From Flavobacterium inviolabile (lineage in GTDB: Bacteria > Bacteroidota > Bacteroidia > Flavobacteriales > Flavobacteriaceae), in the NCBI RefSeq assembly GCF_013389455.1, contig NZ_CP058278.1, forward strand, positions 2,418,001-2,482,000: a stretch of 64,000 nt of DNA. Direction: 5' to 3'. Position 1 is the stretch's first letter. Each line of letters starts with the position of its first letter. Shown here in pieces: positions 1 through 8,628 of this stretch. The position numbers and the translations under genes were made by a program. The notes under the pieces are model-generated. The model saw nothing but the letters and a program-made list of their open reading frames with translations. It was not told where the DNA came from and did not search any database.

Positions 1-689
1 AAGAAAAATTACCAAACTCGGACGGTAAAATCATTAGAGGCAATTCTAAAACATTGATTAAAGTGAACTCGGATATTGAGTTCGAAGAAAGAAAGCGTTT
101 TACAGCTGCGCATGAAATTGGACATTATCTGCTTCATGACAAACTAGATTTGGAAGTTCATAATGAAACATCCAATACCCTGAATTGGTTTAATACTGCT
201 GAGAACCAAGCGAAAAAAGGAATTCAAGAATGGGAAGCCAATGATTTTGCATCAGAACTCTTAATGCCTGAAGCTGTAATAAGAAAAGCAGTATATAGAA
301 AAAAATTCTCACCTGATTTAGTGAAGGAACTATCCGTAAGATTTAAAACCAGTTTAACCTCCATTATTTATAGATTACTATCATTAAATATCTATCCTCT
401 GTTTGTAGTTTTTATTAATAATGGACAAGTTAGATATTGGAGTAAATCAGATGGTTATTGGATAAAAATTAAAGAAATTACGAAATTACCTCCGCCTGAA
501 GATTCAGTTGCCCAGGAATACATTGATGGTAAATATGAGTTTTTGTATTCGGGAAAAGAAAAGGCCCAATCCATCTATAAATCAACATGGTTTGAATTAA
601 GGGACGATGAAGATGATTGTGATTTCTTCGAATACTGCATTCCATACAAACAGCTGAAAACAATAATAAGTGTCGTTTGGGAAGAATAA
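1..689 (+). CDS. ImmA/IrrE-family metallopeptidase, 5' end outside window
   Basis: The frame is open from base 3 without a stop, so the gene starts before the window; the first in-window start-like codon (TTG, 54) is probably internal. The visible part carries FTAAHEIGHYLLH, the HExxH zinc-protease motif of the ImmA/IrrE (COG2856) family. A downstream acidic stretch, WEANDFASELLMP, matches the family's third zinc ligand region (E in ExxxFA). ImmA-type proteases cleave or inactivate repressors of mobile elements and are often encoded beside an HTH partner, which would lie off-window here. The C-terminal 90 residues are acidic and show no motif I recognise. It is the first gene of the A+T-rich island. 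The family call is firm; the substrate is unknown. Confidence 0.85.
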   Translation, partial: EKLPNSDGKIIRGNSKTLIKVNSDIEFEERKRFTAAHEIGHYLLHDKLDLEVHNETSNTLNWFNTAENQAKKGIQEWEANDFASELLMPEAVIRKAVYRKKFSPDLVKELSVRFKTSLTSIIYRLLSLNIYPLFVVFINNGQVRYWSKSDGYWIKIKEITKLPPPEDSVAQEYIDGKYEFLYSGKEKAQSIYKSTWFELRDDEDDCDFFEYCIPYKQLKTIISVVWEE

Positions 690-742
690 TTGCATTGACT
701 ATCTACGTTTTATTGTAAAATTTAAAATATTAAATCCTAAAA

Positions 743-1486
743 ATGACTATCTGCGAAAATGAACCAAAAACATGGAAAGATTTACAAAACAAAGCTGCGG
801 AGATTTTAACAGTCTGCGGCTATCTTTGTGAAACAGAAAAAGAGATAATTACAGTAAGGGAAAAAGTTAATGTAGATGTATATGCAGAAATGAACAGCCA
901 GATATCTAGAAGCATAATCATCTGTGAATGTAAATTCTGGAAAAAAAAAGTTCCAAAACATGTTGTACACTCTTTCCGTACAGTAGTAAACGACTACGGA
1001 GCCAATTACGGACTTATAATTTCAAAGATGGGTTTTCAGAGCGGGGCATTTGACGCAATTAAAAGCACCAACATTCAATTAGTTAATTGGCCTGAGTTTG
1101 AAAATACCTTTAGGGCGGAATGGATCAGAAAAAAATTAATTGCCATTTCTAAGACAACAAAACCTTTATACGATTATGTAAGTGTTGGTTTTATGGTATT
1201 TTTTAAAGAACAGCTTTCTAAACTTTCTCAAGATGAACTTGAAAAATATCACTACTTGACGGCAAAATATTTTAATCCAGTTTTTGCCTCAGCAAATATT
1301 GATTACAAAAATGAAGAAACAAAAGAATTTGACATTGAAATGTTTGATAATTTTCTACCTCATTATATTAGAGAATTAAATATTAATTGTACTTCATATG
1401 AAAGCTATTTTCTTAATTTAGAAAAAATTTGTGCCGAAGGATTGATTGATTTTGACATCTTATTTAAAGAACAATTGCGTCGATAA
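743..1486 (+). CDS. Mrr-like restriction endonuclease (PD-(D/E)xK)
   Basis: The protein has 247 residues. Its N-terminal ~120 residues have the Mrr_cat layout: an early helix (WKDLQNKAAEIL), then D45 in VDVYAE, then the E62-x-K64 pair in IIICECKFWKK, followed by a segment (HVVHSFRTVVNDYGANYGLI) typical of Mrr-like domains. The catalytic triad D45/E62/K64 appears intact. Mrr-type enzymes cut modified or foreign DNA. The C-terminal half (from ~130) is a helical region I do not recognise and may be the recognition or regulatory part. The gene lies 53 bp downstream of the ImmA-like gene on the same strand, so the two may be cotranscribed. No methyltransferase is nearby, which agrees with a type IV-like or solo nuclease. 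Confidence 0.75.
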   Translation: MTICENEPKTWKDLQNKAAEILTVCGYLCETEKEIITVREKVNVDVYAEMNSQISRSIIICECKFWKKKVPKHVVHSFRTVVNDYGANYGLIISKMGFQSGAFDAIKSTNIQLVNWPEFENTFRAEWIRKKLIAISKTTKPLYDYVSVGFMVFFKEQLSKLSQDELEKYHYLTAKYFNPVFASANIDYKNEETKEFDIEMFDNFLPHYIRELNINCTSYESYFLNLEKICAEGLIDFDILFKEQLRR

Positions 1487-1881
1487 TTATTAAGACTCCT
1501 TAAAATCAGCATAGTTGTAAGTTTTTTTTAAAACACATTTTTGGTAGTAAGCAATGGGTTATATAATAGTGGATTACCTTTTAAATTTTCCACAATCATG
1601 TCATAAACTCTACAGTTCTTTTCTATCTAATTTTTGACTAGAATTAGTTTCGGAGAAAGAGCCTTTGTAACACCTATATTTTTTTTATTAAAAAAGGGTT
1701 TTGTAAATATGTTTAAGTGTTGTTTATTAAGTTGTGTAAATATGTTTAAGTGTTGTTTATTAATAGGTTATATTGTTAAGTATTTGTAATGGATTAAAGA
1801 TTGTAAAACGGATTATACTGCCTTCCAAAATGAATATTTGTAAGATGCTTTCTCAAAGCCAGTGAATTTGTAAAATTTAAA
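1487..1881. other. Intergenic gap between convergent island genes
   Basis: This is A+T-rich spacer between a plus-strand gene ending at 1486 and a minus-strand gene ending at 1882. I see no ORF, RNA gene or strong terminator. The only clear structure is the 29-bp direct repeat listed separately. Confidence 0.6.
1702..1763. repeat. Perfect 29-bp direct repeat, two copies
   Basis: Two identical 29-bp copies lie at 1702-1730 and 1735-1763, separated by GTTG, giving a 33-bp period. The core reads AAATATGTTTAAGTGTTG. The copies are exact by eye while the flanks differ. It could be a recent local duplication, a protein-binding iteron, or a relic of recombination. Two copies are too few and the spacer too short for a CRISPR array. 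Confidence 0.85.
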
Positions 1882-2829
1882 TTAATAATTACTATTGTTT
1901 AGGATATCGAATGTTAATTTTGAAAAAGGTCTTTTGTAGAAACTGTTATGGCTGAAATTTGTTCCGTAAAGAACCGCTCTTAACTGGCTATGTTTGGGGG
2001 TGAGAACAGGAGACAACTGATTTTGGACTGCTGTGAGATAACTCAGCGGATACATTCTCTGCTTATTGAGTATATCTTTAATAACTTCTTTATGTAATCG
2101 ATAGCGGTCAAGAAGACCAATAGTTGTAATCGAATCTTTAAATTCTTGTATATATTTACCTTTAATCAAAACCAGGTTTAAGTTCAGTTGGCTTGTGTCT
2201 GTAATAAAACCTGCTCCGGTCGGATTGAGTAGAAAGAAATATGAATCGTTGACATTAACGTTAAGGTGAGGATTAAAAAAATTAACATTCTGGCTTGACT
2301 TAATAAAGTTGCAGACCTTACAGCAAGGGGTTAGATTAAAAAATGAAATTGAAAGGAAAGGATAATCAGTTTTGGAATAAATATGATCCCAGTCAAATGT
2401 TCTTCGTACTGGATTTACACCTGCTTTATATCTAAATGAATATGTGAAGTTTTCATTACAATACGGGCATGAAAAAATGTCAAGATTATCAGCCAGATAT
2501 TCCGAGCCATATGTGATTTGTTTTTGAGCGTTGTCAAAACCGTGCTTAATAAAATGATTATACAGTCCGATAAGTTTGAAATTTTTTTGAATATCTTCAC
2601 GTTTTGTAGCAGAAAGACTGTCGAAGTATAATTTGATTTTTTCAAGTTTAAGAGGGGGGGCAGTGAGTAATTCTTCAAAATCCTTTATGAGTGGTCCGAA
2701 ATATAATTTAATTTTAGCATCTATTTTTGACTTTGAGTAGGCTCTAGCCCTTGTATTGCAGTATTCCAGAATTGATTCACAGTGGGTTTCTGAAAATGAT
2801 TTATAATTTGAATAGTGTACACTGATCAT
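1882..2829 (-). CDS. ptuB-like: HNH endonuclease, PtuB-like partner of a Septu-type ATPase
   Basis: The protein has 315 residues. A zinc-stabilised HNH core is visible: C121-x2-C124 (CPYC), then D148-H149 in FDWDHIYSK, N165 in SFFNLTPCC, C170-x2-C173 and N174. This is the usual HNH arrangement, with catalytic His149 next to paired zinc cysteines. The N-terminal 115 residues are helical and the C-terminal 110 unassigned. The gene follows the AAA ATPase gene on the same strand with a 17-bp gap, the order and pairing seen in Septu (PtuA ATPase + PtuB HNH) and in retron type I-A effectors. I found no reverse transcriptase nearby, so the stand-alone Septu-like reading is preferred. Its expected role is nucleic-acid cleavage on phage infection, which is inferred. 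Confidence 0.75.
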   Translation of the reverse strand: MISVHYSNYKSFSETHCESILEYCNTRARAYSKSKIDAKIKLYFGPLIKDFEELLTAPPLKLEKIKLYFDSLSATKREDIQKNFKLIGLYNHFIKHGFDNAQKQITYGSEYLADNLDIFSCPYCNENFTYSFRYKAGVNPVRRTFDWDHIYSKTDYPFLSISFFNLTPCCKVCNFIKSSQNVNFFNPHLNVNVNDSYFFLLNPTGAGFITDTSQLNLNLVLIKGKYIQEFKDSITTIGLLDRYRLHKEVIKDILNKQRMYPLSYLTAVQNQLSPVLTPKHSQLRAVLYGTNFSHNSFYKRPFSKLTFDILNNSNY

Positions 2830-2846
2830 TTTTCTTAAAATTTATT

Positions 2847-4697
2847 TTAGTCTTTAGGTTTAATTTGCTCAAAATATTGATCAAAGTTCTTCATTTTGCT
2901 GAAATCAATCATTTTCTGAATTTCATCACGAATGAGTGCTTCTCCAACTAGTTTGTTAAAATTTTCAACTTCAGCAAGTTCTTTAAATTCGGATTGCTCC
3001 CCATTAAGAAATTTTATGGCTTGATTGATTTTTTCAAATGCATATTCACTAATAAACTCCTTCAGAAAAAAGCCGTCGCTAAACAGCTCGAAAATATTTC
3101 CGCCCAGTGTTGGTAAATGACCCTCTGATTGGGATACTTTACAGTTGCCCAAACTATCCTTTTTTAAGAATATTAAATTTTGTTTGGGAATATCTGAGAT
3201 AATAAATGGGGAGTGGGATGTAATAATGATTTGAAATTTCTTATTGTAGCTCCTGCTGTGGTGTTCGAAAAATTGATAAAGTGTATTAATATATTTTCGC
3301 TGCCACTCAGGATGTAAGTAGAGTTCTCCCTCATCAATGCTGACAATTACATATTCATTAGTGGAATTTTTTAATGCTTCGTGAAATTCAGATAACTGAT
3401 ACAAAATTGCTTCTTCTCCTGAACTGAAAGGCGTTATGTTGTATTGCATTAAAGGCTCTGCATTAAAATCGGTTATAGAAAGAATTTCTTTTAAAAAATC
3501 CCATAAATGTTTATTTATTGATAAATCAAAATAACCATTTGAAAAGAATTGAGCAGATTCTGCTATTTCAATATTTTCTAATAATGAATCTAAATTATTA
3601 AGTAAAGTACTAATTTTATCTAATTCAACTCCTTCCTTGTAAGCTTTGTAACGTGATAAATACTCACTAAGTGATTTGAAAATATTTTGATCTAATGGAA
3701 GTGATTTAAGGTAACTTTTTAAATGAACCGCATAGTCAAGTATGCCTGTCTGTTTAAAGAAATCATTGTAAAGGGCAAAAAAGAAATATTTATATATAAT
3801 TGTATATTTGAATTTATTTTTAGTGTTAGATTCTGTGTTTAATAATTTATAGCAATGGCTATAAATTTTCTCAAGTGTTTCAAATAATGAAGATTCTCCT
3901 TCAGTCATTTTTTGAATCTGTGAAAAAATATTTTCATTGAACCAAACTGATATTGTCTCTGAAAAACGAATATCACCAATAATTGAAAATTTATTTTCTA
4001 TGTTGTCCGAGAGAAAGTTAATCATTCTTTCTTCTCGGTCATTTTGATAAATAGACTGCAGATTAAAGCTTTCTTCCAGAAGTAAATAGGCTGAATTGGC
4101 TTCTTTTTTAGTATTGTAATCAGCTAGATAACCAGCAACTTTTTCCGGAGTAAGGGATTGTCTTAGCTGATAATCAACTGATCGGTTCATAGGATTGTCC
4201 AGCCCAAGGTAATTTACATTTCGATTAGAAGTTAGATTTGAGTAAAAAATCAGATCAAGTTCCTTGAATGGATTTTTGTTTTTGAACGTATTCACTTCTA
4301 TACCGTGTGTAAAACTTCCACCTTCAAGAAGCACCATTTTTATTGTGTTTTTTTTTCCATATAATGGGAATGTGCTTACATAACAGGTAATTTCAATTAC
4401 GCCGTCATTTTCGATTATAACTACGACATTATTTATTAGTGGTTTACCGGCAGAAATTACGTTTATTAAATTTAACAATGAACTTTTTCCAGAGCCGTTA
4501 ATACCTATTATTCCTGAAATATTTACTATATTGGAGCCTGTCAATAGGTTGTAGTAATCTGGCGTTTGCTGGTTGCTTATTGTTAATTCTCTGCTCTCCT
4601 CATTAAAATCAAAAGAATAAGTATATTGTCCTCCAAAATTAAAGCTTTGATTTTTGATTTTCAGAAAATCTTCAACCCACATGGCTAGTAGTCTCAT
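2847..4697 (-). CDS. ptuA-like: AAA/ABC-type ATPase, PtuA-like (Septu-type defence)
   Basis: The protein has 616 residues. Walker A is GINGSGKSS (65-73), placed after a short N-terminal region containing MWVEDFLKIKNQSFNF, as in SMC/OLD-like defence ATPases. Walker B is VIVSIDEGELYLHPEWQ (about 450-466) with D455/E456, and a switch His lies in ITSHSPF (about 492-498). The central ~350 residues are helical and probably form the arm. There is no TOPRIM domain, so it is not OLD itself. Together with the adjacent HNH gene this matches PtuA of Septu. The annotated ATG at 4697 gives the expected short N-terminus. The functional pairing is inferred from context. Confidence 0.78.
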   Translation of the reverse strand: MRLLAMWVEDFLKIKNQSFNFGGQYTYSFDFNEESRELTISNQQTPDYYNLLTGSNIVNISGIIGINGSGKSSLLNLINVISAGKPLINNVVVIIENDGVIEITCYVSTFPLYGKKNTIKMVLLEGGSFTHGIEVNTFKNKNPFKELDLIFYSNLTSNRNVNYLGLDNPMNRSVDYQLRQSLTPEKVAGYLADYNTKKEANSAYLLLEESFNLQSIYQNDREERMINFLSDNIENKFSIIGDIRFSETISVWFNENIFSQIQKMTEGESSLFETLEKIYSHCYKLLNTESNTKNKFKYTIIYKYFFFALYNDFFKQTGILDYAVHLKSYLKSLPLDQNIFKSLSEYLSRYKAYKEGVELDKISTLLNNLDSLLENIEIAESAQFFSNGYFDLSINKHLWDFLKEILSITDFNAEPLMQYNITPFSSGEEAILYQLSEFHEALKNSTNEYVIVSIDEGELYLHPEWQRKYINTLYQFFEHHSRSYNKKFQIIITSHSPFIISDIPKQNLIFLKKDSLGNCKVSQSEGHLPTLGGNIFELFSDGFFLKEFISEYAFEKINQAIKFLNGEQSEFKELAEVENFNKLVGEALIRDEIQKMIDFSKMKNFDQYFEQIKPKD

Positions 4698-5217
4698 TTT
4701 TTATTATTTAAATTTATTTACAGTCTAAAATCTTCTAAAGTGTGTGCTGAGAATTGAACTGGGTTAATATCAGTTAAACCTCTAATTTTCAATTTTTTTT
4801 TATAATCAAATATTGATTTTCCTATCAGTTTTTCTTATGTTTTTTATAATAAGGAAACAATAAAGGCAGTAAAGAGAATTATGTCCACGTTTTACGAAGT
4901 GATCTCATGAAAAGCTATCTAAATATCTCTGACTTCCTGCATTTTTTTTCTTAGAAATTATTAACCTGATAGAAGTCTCTCGAATTTTGATGGTTAGTTC
5001 TTTTTATTCTCTCGCTTTCTCTACATTCATTACAATATTTTAAGAAGACTAGTTTTTAAAGTCAGAAACTTTATGAAGTCTCTGTTTTTCAATTATACTT
5101 GTTTTAAATAATACAAAGCCAGAGATAATTGCACAGCGTAAAGAATAACACTTTTTAGAGCGCAACAACTATTTTTTGATGTTTAAATTGTAGTTTTCTA
5201 AAAACCATTCAAAGGAT
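4698..5217. other. 520-bp intergenic gap in the island
   Basis: This is A+T-rich DNA between two minus-strand genes. It must hold the promoter of the ptuA-like gene, but I could not identify a convincing TAnnTTTG box. It contains a hairpin followed by a T-run on the plus strand (listed separately). No ORF longer than a few dozen codons and no reverse-transcriptase or retron-like gene is visible. Confidence 0.5.
5063..5089 (+). terminator. Hairpin plus T-run on the plus strand, possible terminator
   Basis: Arms CAGAAACTT (5063-5071) and AAGTCTCTG (5076-5084) pair at 8 of 9 positions around a 4-nt loop and are followed by five T on the plus strand. Both flanking genes are on the minus strand, so this would end a plus-strand transcript for which I see no ORF. 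It could be chance in A+T-rich DNA. Confidence 0.35.
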
Positions 5218-6813
5218 TTACCATTCTTTCCAAGCTCCTGATTTAACAAATTCAAGGTATTTTTGATACTGTCCGATGGTTGATATTTCATTTTCGTAAT
5301 TGTCAAGTAATCCCCGTATTTCAAGTATGATTTTAATTCTTTCGGACAATTCGTCGTTTGACTGTATATCTCTTTGGTTAACTCTGTCAACAATTTGTTC
5401 GTATTCCCTTTCAAATTCGCTTCGTAGTCCATTCTCCACTTCGGCTTTGAGTTTTCTATACTCTCCATCTTTTGATTGAAGTCCTTTTCTAAGTTTTTCA
5501 AAGTCTTCTCGTTCTCTTTTTTCAAGTTCCTCAAATTCTCGTTCAATCTTTCTGTTTTCTCTTTCAAAATTAAGCGCAAATCTTGATTCTTCTCGAAAAT
5601 TGACTTCAATGTATCTTTCTTCTCTTCTAATTTTACTTTGCTCGTTGTCAATTCTACTTTCTTCAAGTCCAAATTCTCTTCTAATGTCCTCTTCAGATTC
5701 TCCAACTCGGTATCTGAACTTAATTTCCCGCTCAGTGTTTGCTTCTTCTTTAATAATATCCGCTCTGCGTTTAATATATCTTCTTTCCAAATCTGAGTGG
5801 TTTTCCTCAAATGCAATTTGTTGTTGTTCAAGGTCTCTTGATCTTCGTTCAACTTCTTCTGCTTCGTGTCTAATACTTGAATATACTTCGTCCTCAAATT
5901 CTCTTTCCAGCTCCTCCAGTCTTTCTCTATTTCTTTTTGTGTTTGCCATAACTCTTGATAATTCAGATTCAAATTGTTGTTCAATTCTTCTGTATAGTTG
6001 AGTTCCCAAACTGCTTTTAATTGACCGTATAAGATTGCTAATTTGGTTTGTTCGGCAGACGACAGATTCTGCAAAAAACTTTCTTTGGAGTTCATCAAAT
6101 GATGATAATTCCTCTCTATCTGCTTTGGAAACTTGAATGTAGTCAGTGCGTTCTTGGACATAATTGTAAACCCATTTAGTATTATTTGATGTTAGTAAGC
6201 TTTTAGCAATATTTTCTTCTGAATCTTTAGGAATAATAATTTGAATTGTATCTATTCCTAGTCTTTTCAGTTTAACTTTTTTTTCATCATCTAATTTATG
6301 AGAAACTACAATTTCAATTAGTAGAATAGGCTCATCCTTAGAATTAAAGAAAGTTAAGTCAGGTCGTATCAAAAGATTTTTATTTTCTACATCTGGATTT
6401 TTCCCGTGAATTACGTTTCCTTCATCATCTTCATAAAAAGTCAGTTCAGCTCTTACGTGATGAGCTTCAATAAATTGTGCTTCTTCCAAAAGAACAGCTT
6501 TCTTTCCGTCAGGGGAATAGGAGTAAAGATTGGGAACTTTTATGCGTTTTGTAAATTGAAGTACTTCTATTGCAAGTTTATGTCTGTATTCTTGGTTGCT
6601 AAAAGTACATTTTCTTTCATTGTCAACTCCTTTGGCCGAGTGTCTAAAATAAGATTTATGATAGATGTTTTTTTTCTTTACGGCATCCATTTCTTCATTA
6701 CATCCTAAGCACCAATAACCTTTTCTTCCGCTTATTGCATCACCAATATAAACAACTTCATCTTTGATGTTTTTGGCATATTCATTTTCTTCTTTTGGAT
6801 TAACTTTAGACAT
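5218..6813 (-). CDS. CoiA-like nuclease-fold protein with long coiled coil
   Basis: The protein has 531 residues. The N-terminal ~60 residues hold a zinc-ribbon-like pair, C35-x2-C38 (WCLGC), followed by YFRHSA, as in competence protein CoiA-like proteins. Next comes a PD-(D/E)xK-like core: D152 in IRPDLTFF and E167 in ILLIEIVVSHK. The usual catalytic Lys two residues after the Glu is Val169, with K173 four residues later, so the active site is atypical. Residues ~250-500 form an Arg/Glu-rich coiled coil, and the protein ends with aromatic residues (KSGAWKEW). A second long frame overlaps its 3' half (5169-6161; see findings). It sits between the Septu-like pair and a TIGR04141 gene, so a defence role is plausible but inferred. 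Confidence 0.65.
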   Translation of the reverse strand: MSKVNPKEENEYAKNIKDEVVYIGDAISGRKGYWCLGCNEEMDAVKKKNIYHKSYFRHSAKGVDNERKCTFSNQEYRHKLAIEVLQFTKRIKVPNLYSYSPDGKKAVLLEEAQFIEAHHVRAELTFYEDDEGNVIHGKNPDVENKNLLIRPDLTFFNSKDEPILLIEIVVSHKLDDEKKVKLKRLGIDTIQIIIPKDSEENIAKSLLTSNNTKWVYNYVQERTDYIQVSKADREELSSFDELQRKFFAESVVCRTNQISNLIRSIKSSLGTQLYRRIEQQFESELSRVMANTKRNRERLEELEREFEDEVYSSIRHEAEEVERRSRDLEQQQIAFEENHSDLERRYIKRRADIIKEEANTEREIKFRYRVGESEEDIRREFGLEESRIDNEQSKIRREERYIEVNFREESRFALNFERENRKIEREFEELEKREREDFEKLRKGLQSKDGEYRKLKAEVENGLRSEFEREYEQIVDRVNQRDIQSNDELSERIKIILEIRGLLDNYENEISTIGQYQKYLEFVKSGAWKEW

Positions 6814-7035
6814 TTCACAATCTTAATTATTGGTTATCTGTTTGATTTATAATATGCGTTTTGTTAATTTATGATGAAATCTAATAAAACTTATTTTTTT
6901 GTATTTCCTAAATAATGCAAAAATCGTCTTTATTTTAAGCAACAAGACAAGTAATTACACCTGATTTTGATTGAAATAGAAACTAACTTTTGTGAAATAA
7001 TTTCAAATTATTCGATGTAAGAAAAATATATAATA

Positions 7036-8628
7036 TTATAAATAAAAATTATTTTTTTTGCGATCGACATTGTCATAAATAAAATAGATTGAACAAGGAA
7101 TGTTTAACATTCTTAATGTATTTACTGCTCTAAGTAAACTAATTCTTGAAAATATAGGTAACTTACTTGATTTGCCTGTGGCATCTTTCTTAGTGATAAT
7201 TCCATAAGTCACACTGAATTCACCTTTGTCTATTAAATTATTAAAACTGTTATTGTTAACAAGTGTTTTTAATTTTTCTTTTGATTCTTCTTCCATTCTA
7301 AGCAATTCAATTGAATTTACTCCTTGGTTGAACAAATGGCTGAGACTTGCAGAACGTGTTGAAATTTTTATATGAATTAGGTTAACTTTATTTTCAAGGA
7401 TAGTGATTAAATCGCATGGTTCTATTTGGGTTTGTCCATTAACCGAAATGTTTTTTTTGTCTAAACAGATTACATTTGCATTAGTACTTTTTACGGATTC
7501 ATTATACTCATCTTCCCTTTGAGAATCGCAGGGATGTAAGAATGTGTGTGAATTTATAAAGTGAGGGTTAAGTGCATTTTCTAATTTTGTGATATATTCT
7601 TTATCAATTAAATACCATTCTCCCTCAGTTAAATGATAAGTTAGGCCGTTGATTTCACAATCATATAAAAAACATTTATATATACTAAATTGTTTTATTT
7701 GATTGCCATTTTCATCTATAATTGCCATGTGATGATTAAAAAAGACATTAACATCATTAATTTGAGTTATATTCCTTTCTTCCAAATATGCTCTATAGTC
7801 GGCTATATATACATCATAATATTCAAAATTTGTTCTGCCTGCACCATTGAATTTAATTTTAAAAGATGTTGAATAATCCATGATTTCTGGAATTGATAGT
7901 ACTAACTCTACCGGCGCACTTTCAAAAGCTAATAATAAGTTTTGGTTAAGTTCTCTGATTTTGTCTGGATCTCTAACTGGAACTATATTTTGAATATCTG
8001 GAAAAGATTGAATAAAATCGGTTTTGTTATATATTTCAATTATCTCTCTACATAAATTTGTGATCTCATCTGCTGGTAAATTTGAAGAAATTCTTAGGCT
8101 ACTTGCACCAGTAACATTTCTAAATAAGTCAATGTATTCTGATTTTACAGCACCAGTTAATTTTTTTATTATGTTTTCATCATGTCTAATATCAAAAAAG
8201 TTTAGACTCGATTCTGTAGGACTTTGTACTCTTTGCCTTTTTGCATTCTCGGGTTGTAATATATCAGTAGATTTAATTTTTTCTGGATCCAGTGCGTTTA
8301 ATGTTGTTTTTAATCCAAAATCATAATGATAACTATTATCTTTTAGTTGATGATAAGTAATGCCAAATGTCAGTACTATCCAACTATTATCGACAGGAAG
8401 AAAGATTAGACTTCCTTTTTGCATTTGATATAAGTTTTTATGTATTCCCCAGTAATTTTTCCACCATGGAGGACTTCCTGGAGTATCAGATAAATACATG
8501 ATGGAATTATCAGGGAGATTTGTATTCTCTTCCTCTAATAACTGTAGATTGTGACCATCTTTCAACGCATTTTCTGGAGTAAATGTATCTTTTAATAGAT
8601 AAATTGAGAAACCTCTACTTTTTGCCAT
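7036..8628 (-). CDS. TIGR04141/DUF6119-type sporadically distributed protein
   Basis: The protein has 530 residues. It starts MAKSRGFSIYLLKD, the typical opening of the TIGR04141 family (DUF6119), whose members are about 500-560 residues and patchily distributed in islands next to restriction or other defence genes. Further agreement comes from the WIVLTFG strand after the N-terminal region, VICLDKKNI near residue 385, and a C-terminal FSRISLLRAVNTLRMLNIP stretch. No catalytic motif is obvious and the biochemical function of the family is unknown to me. It is transcribed on the same strand as the CoiA-like gene, with a 222-bp gap, so cotranscription is possible but not shown. Confidence 0.7.
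   Translation of the reverse strand: MAKSRGFSIYLLKDTFTPENALKDGHNLQLLEEENTNLPDNSIMYLSDTPGSPPWWKNYWGIHKNLYQMQKGSLIFLPVDNSWIVLTFGITYHQLKDNSYHYDFGLKTTLNALDPEKIKSTDILQPENAKRQRVQSPTESSLNFFDIRHDENIIKKLTGAVKSEYIDLFRNVTGASSLRISSNLPADEITNLCREIIEIYNKTDFIQSFPDIQNIVPVRDPDKIRELNQNLLLAFESAPVELVLSIPEIMDYSTSFKIKFNGAGRTNFEYYDVYIADYRAYLEERNITQINDVNVFFNHHMAIIDENGNQIKQFSIYKCFLYDCEINGLTYHLTEGEWYLIDKEYITKLENALNPHFINSHTFLHPCDSQREDEYNESVKSTNANVICLDKKNISVNGQTQIEPCDLITILENKVNLIHIKISTRSASLSHLFNQGVNSIELLRMEEESKEKLKTLVNNNSFNNLIDKGEFSVTYGIITKKDATGKSSKLPIFSRISLLRAVNTLRMLNIPCSIYFIYDNVDRKKNNFYL

Noticed and set aside
1702..1763. Two-copy direct repeat as a CRISPR array
   Set aside because: The spacer is 4 bp, there are only two copies, and no cas gene is present.
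1882..5217. Retron encoding the Septu-like effectors
   Set aside because: No reverse transcriptase motif was found in any frame around the pair, and no convincing msr/msd structure was seen.
5600..6001. 133-aa Ser/Leu-rich plus-strand ORF
   Set aside because: It is antisense of the Arg/Glu coiled coil; Ser/Leu-rich translation is the expected by-product.
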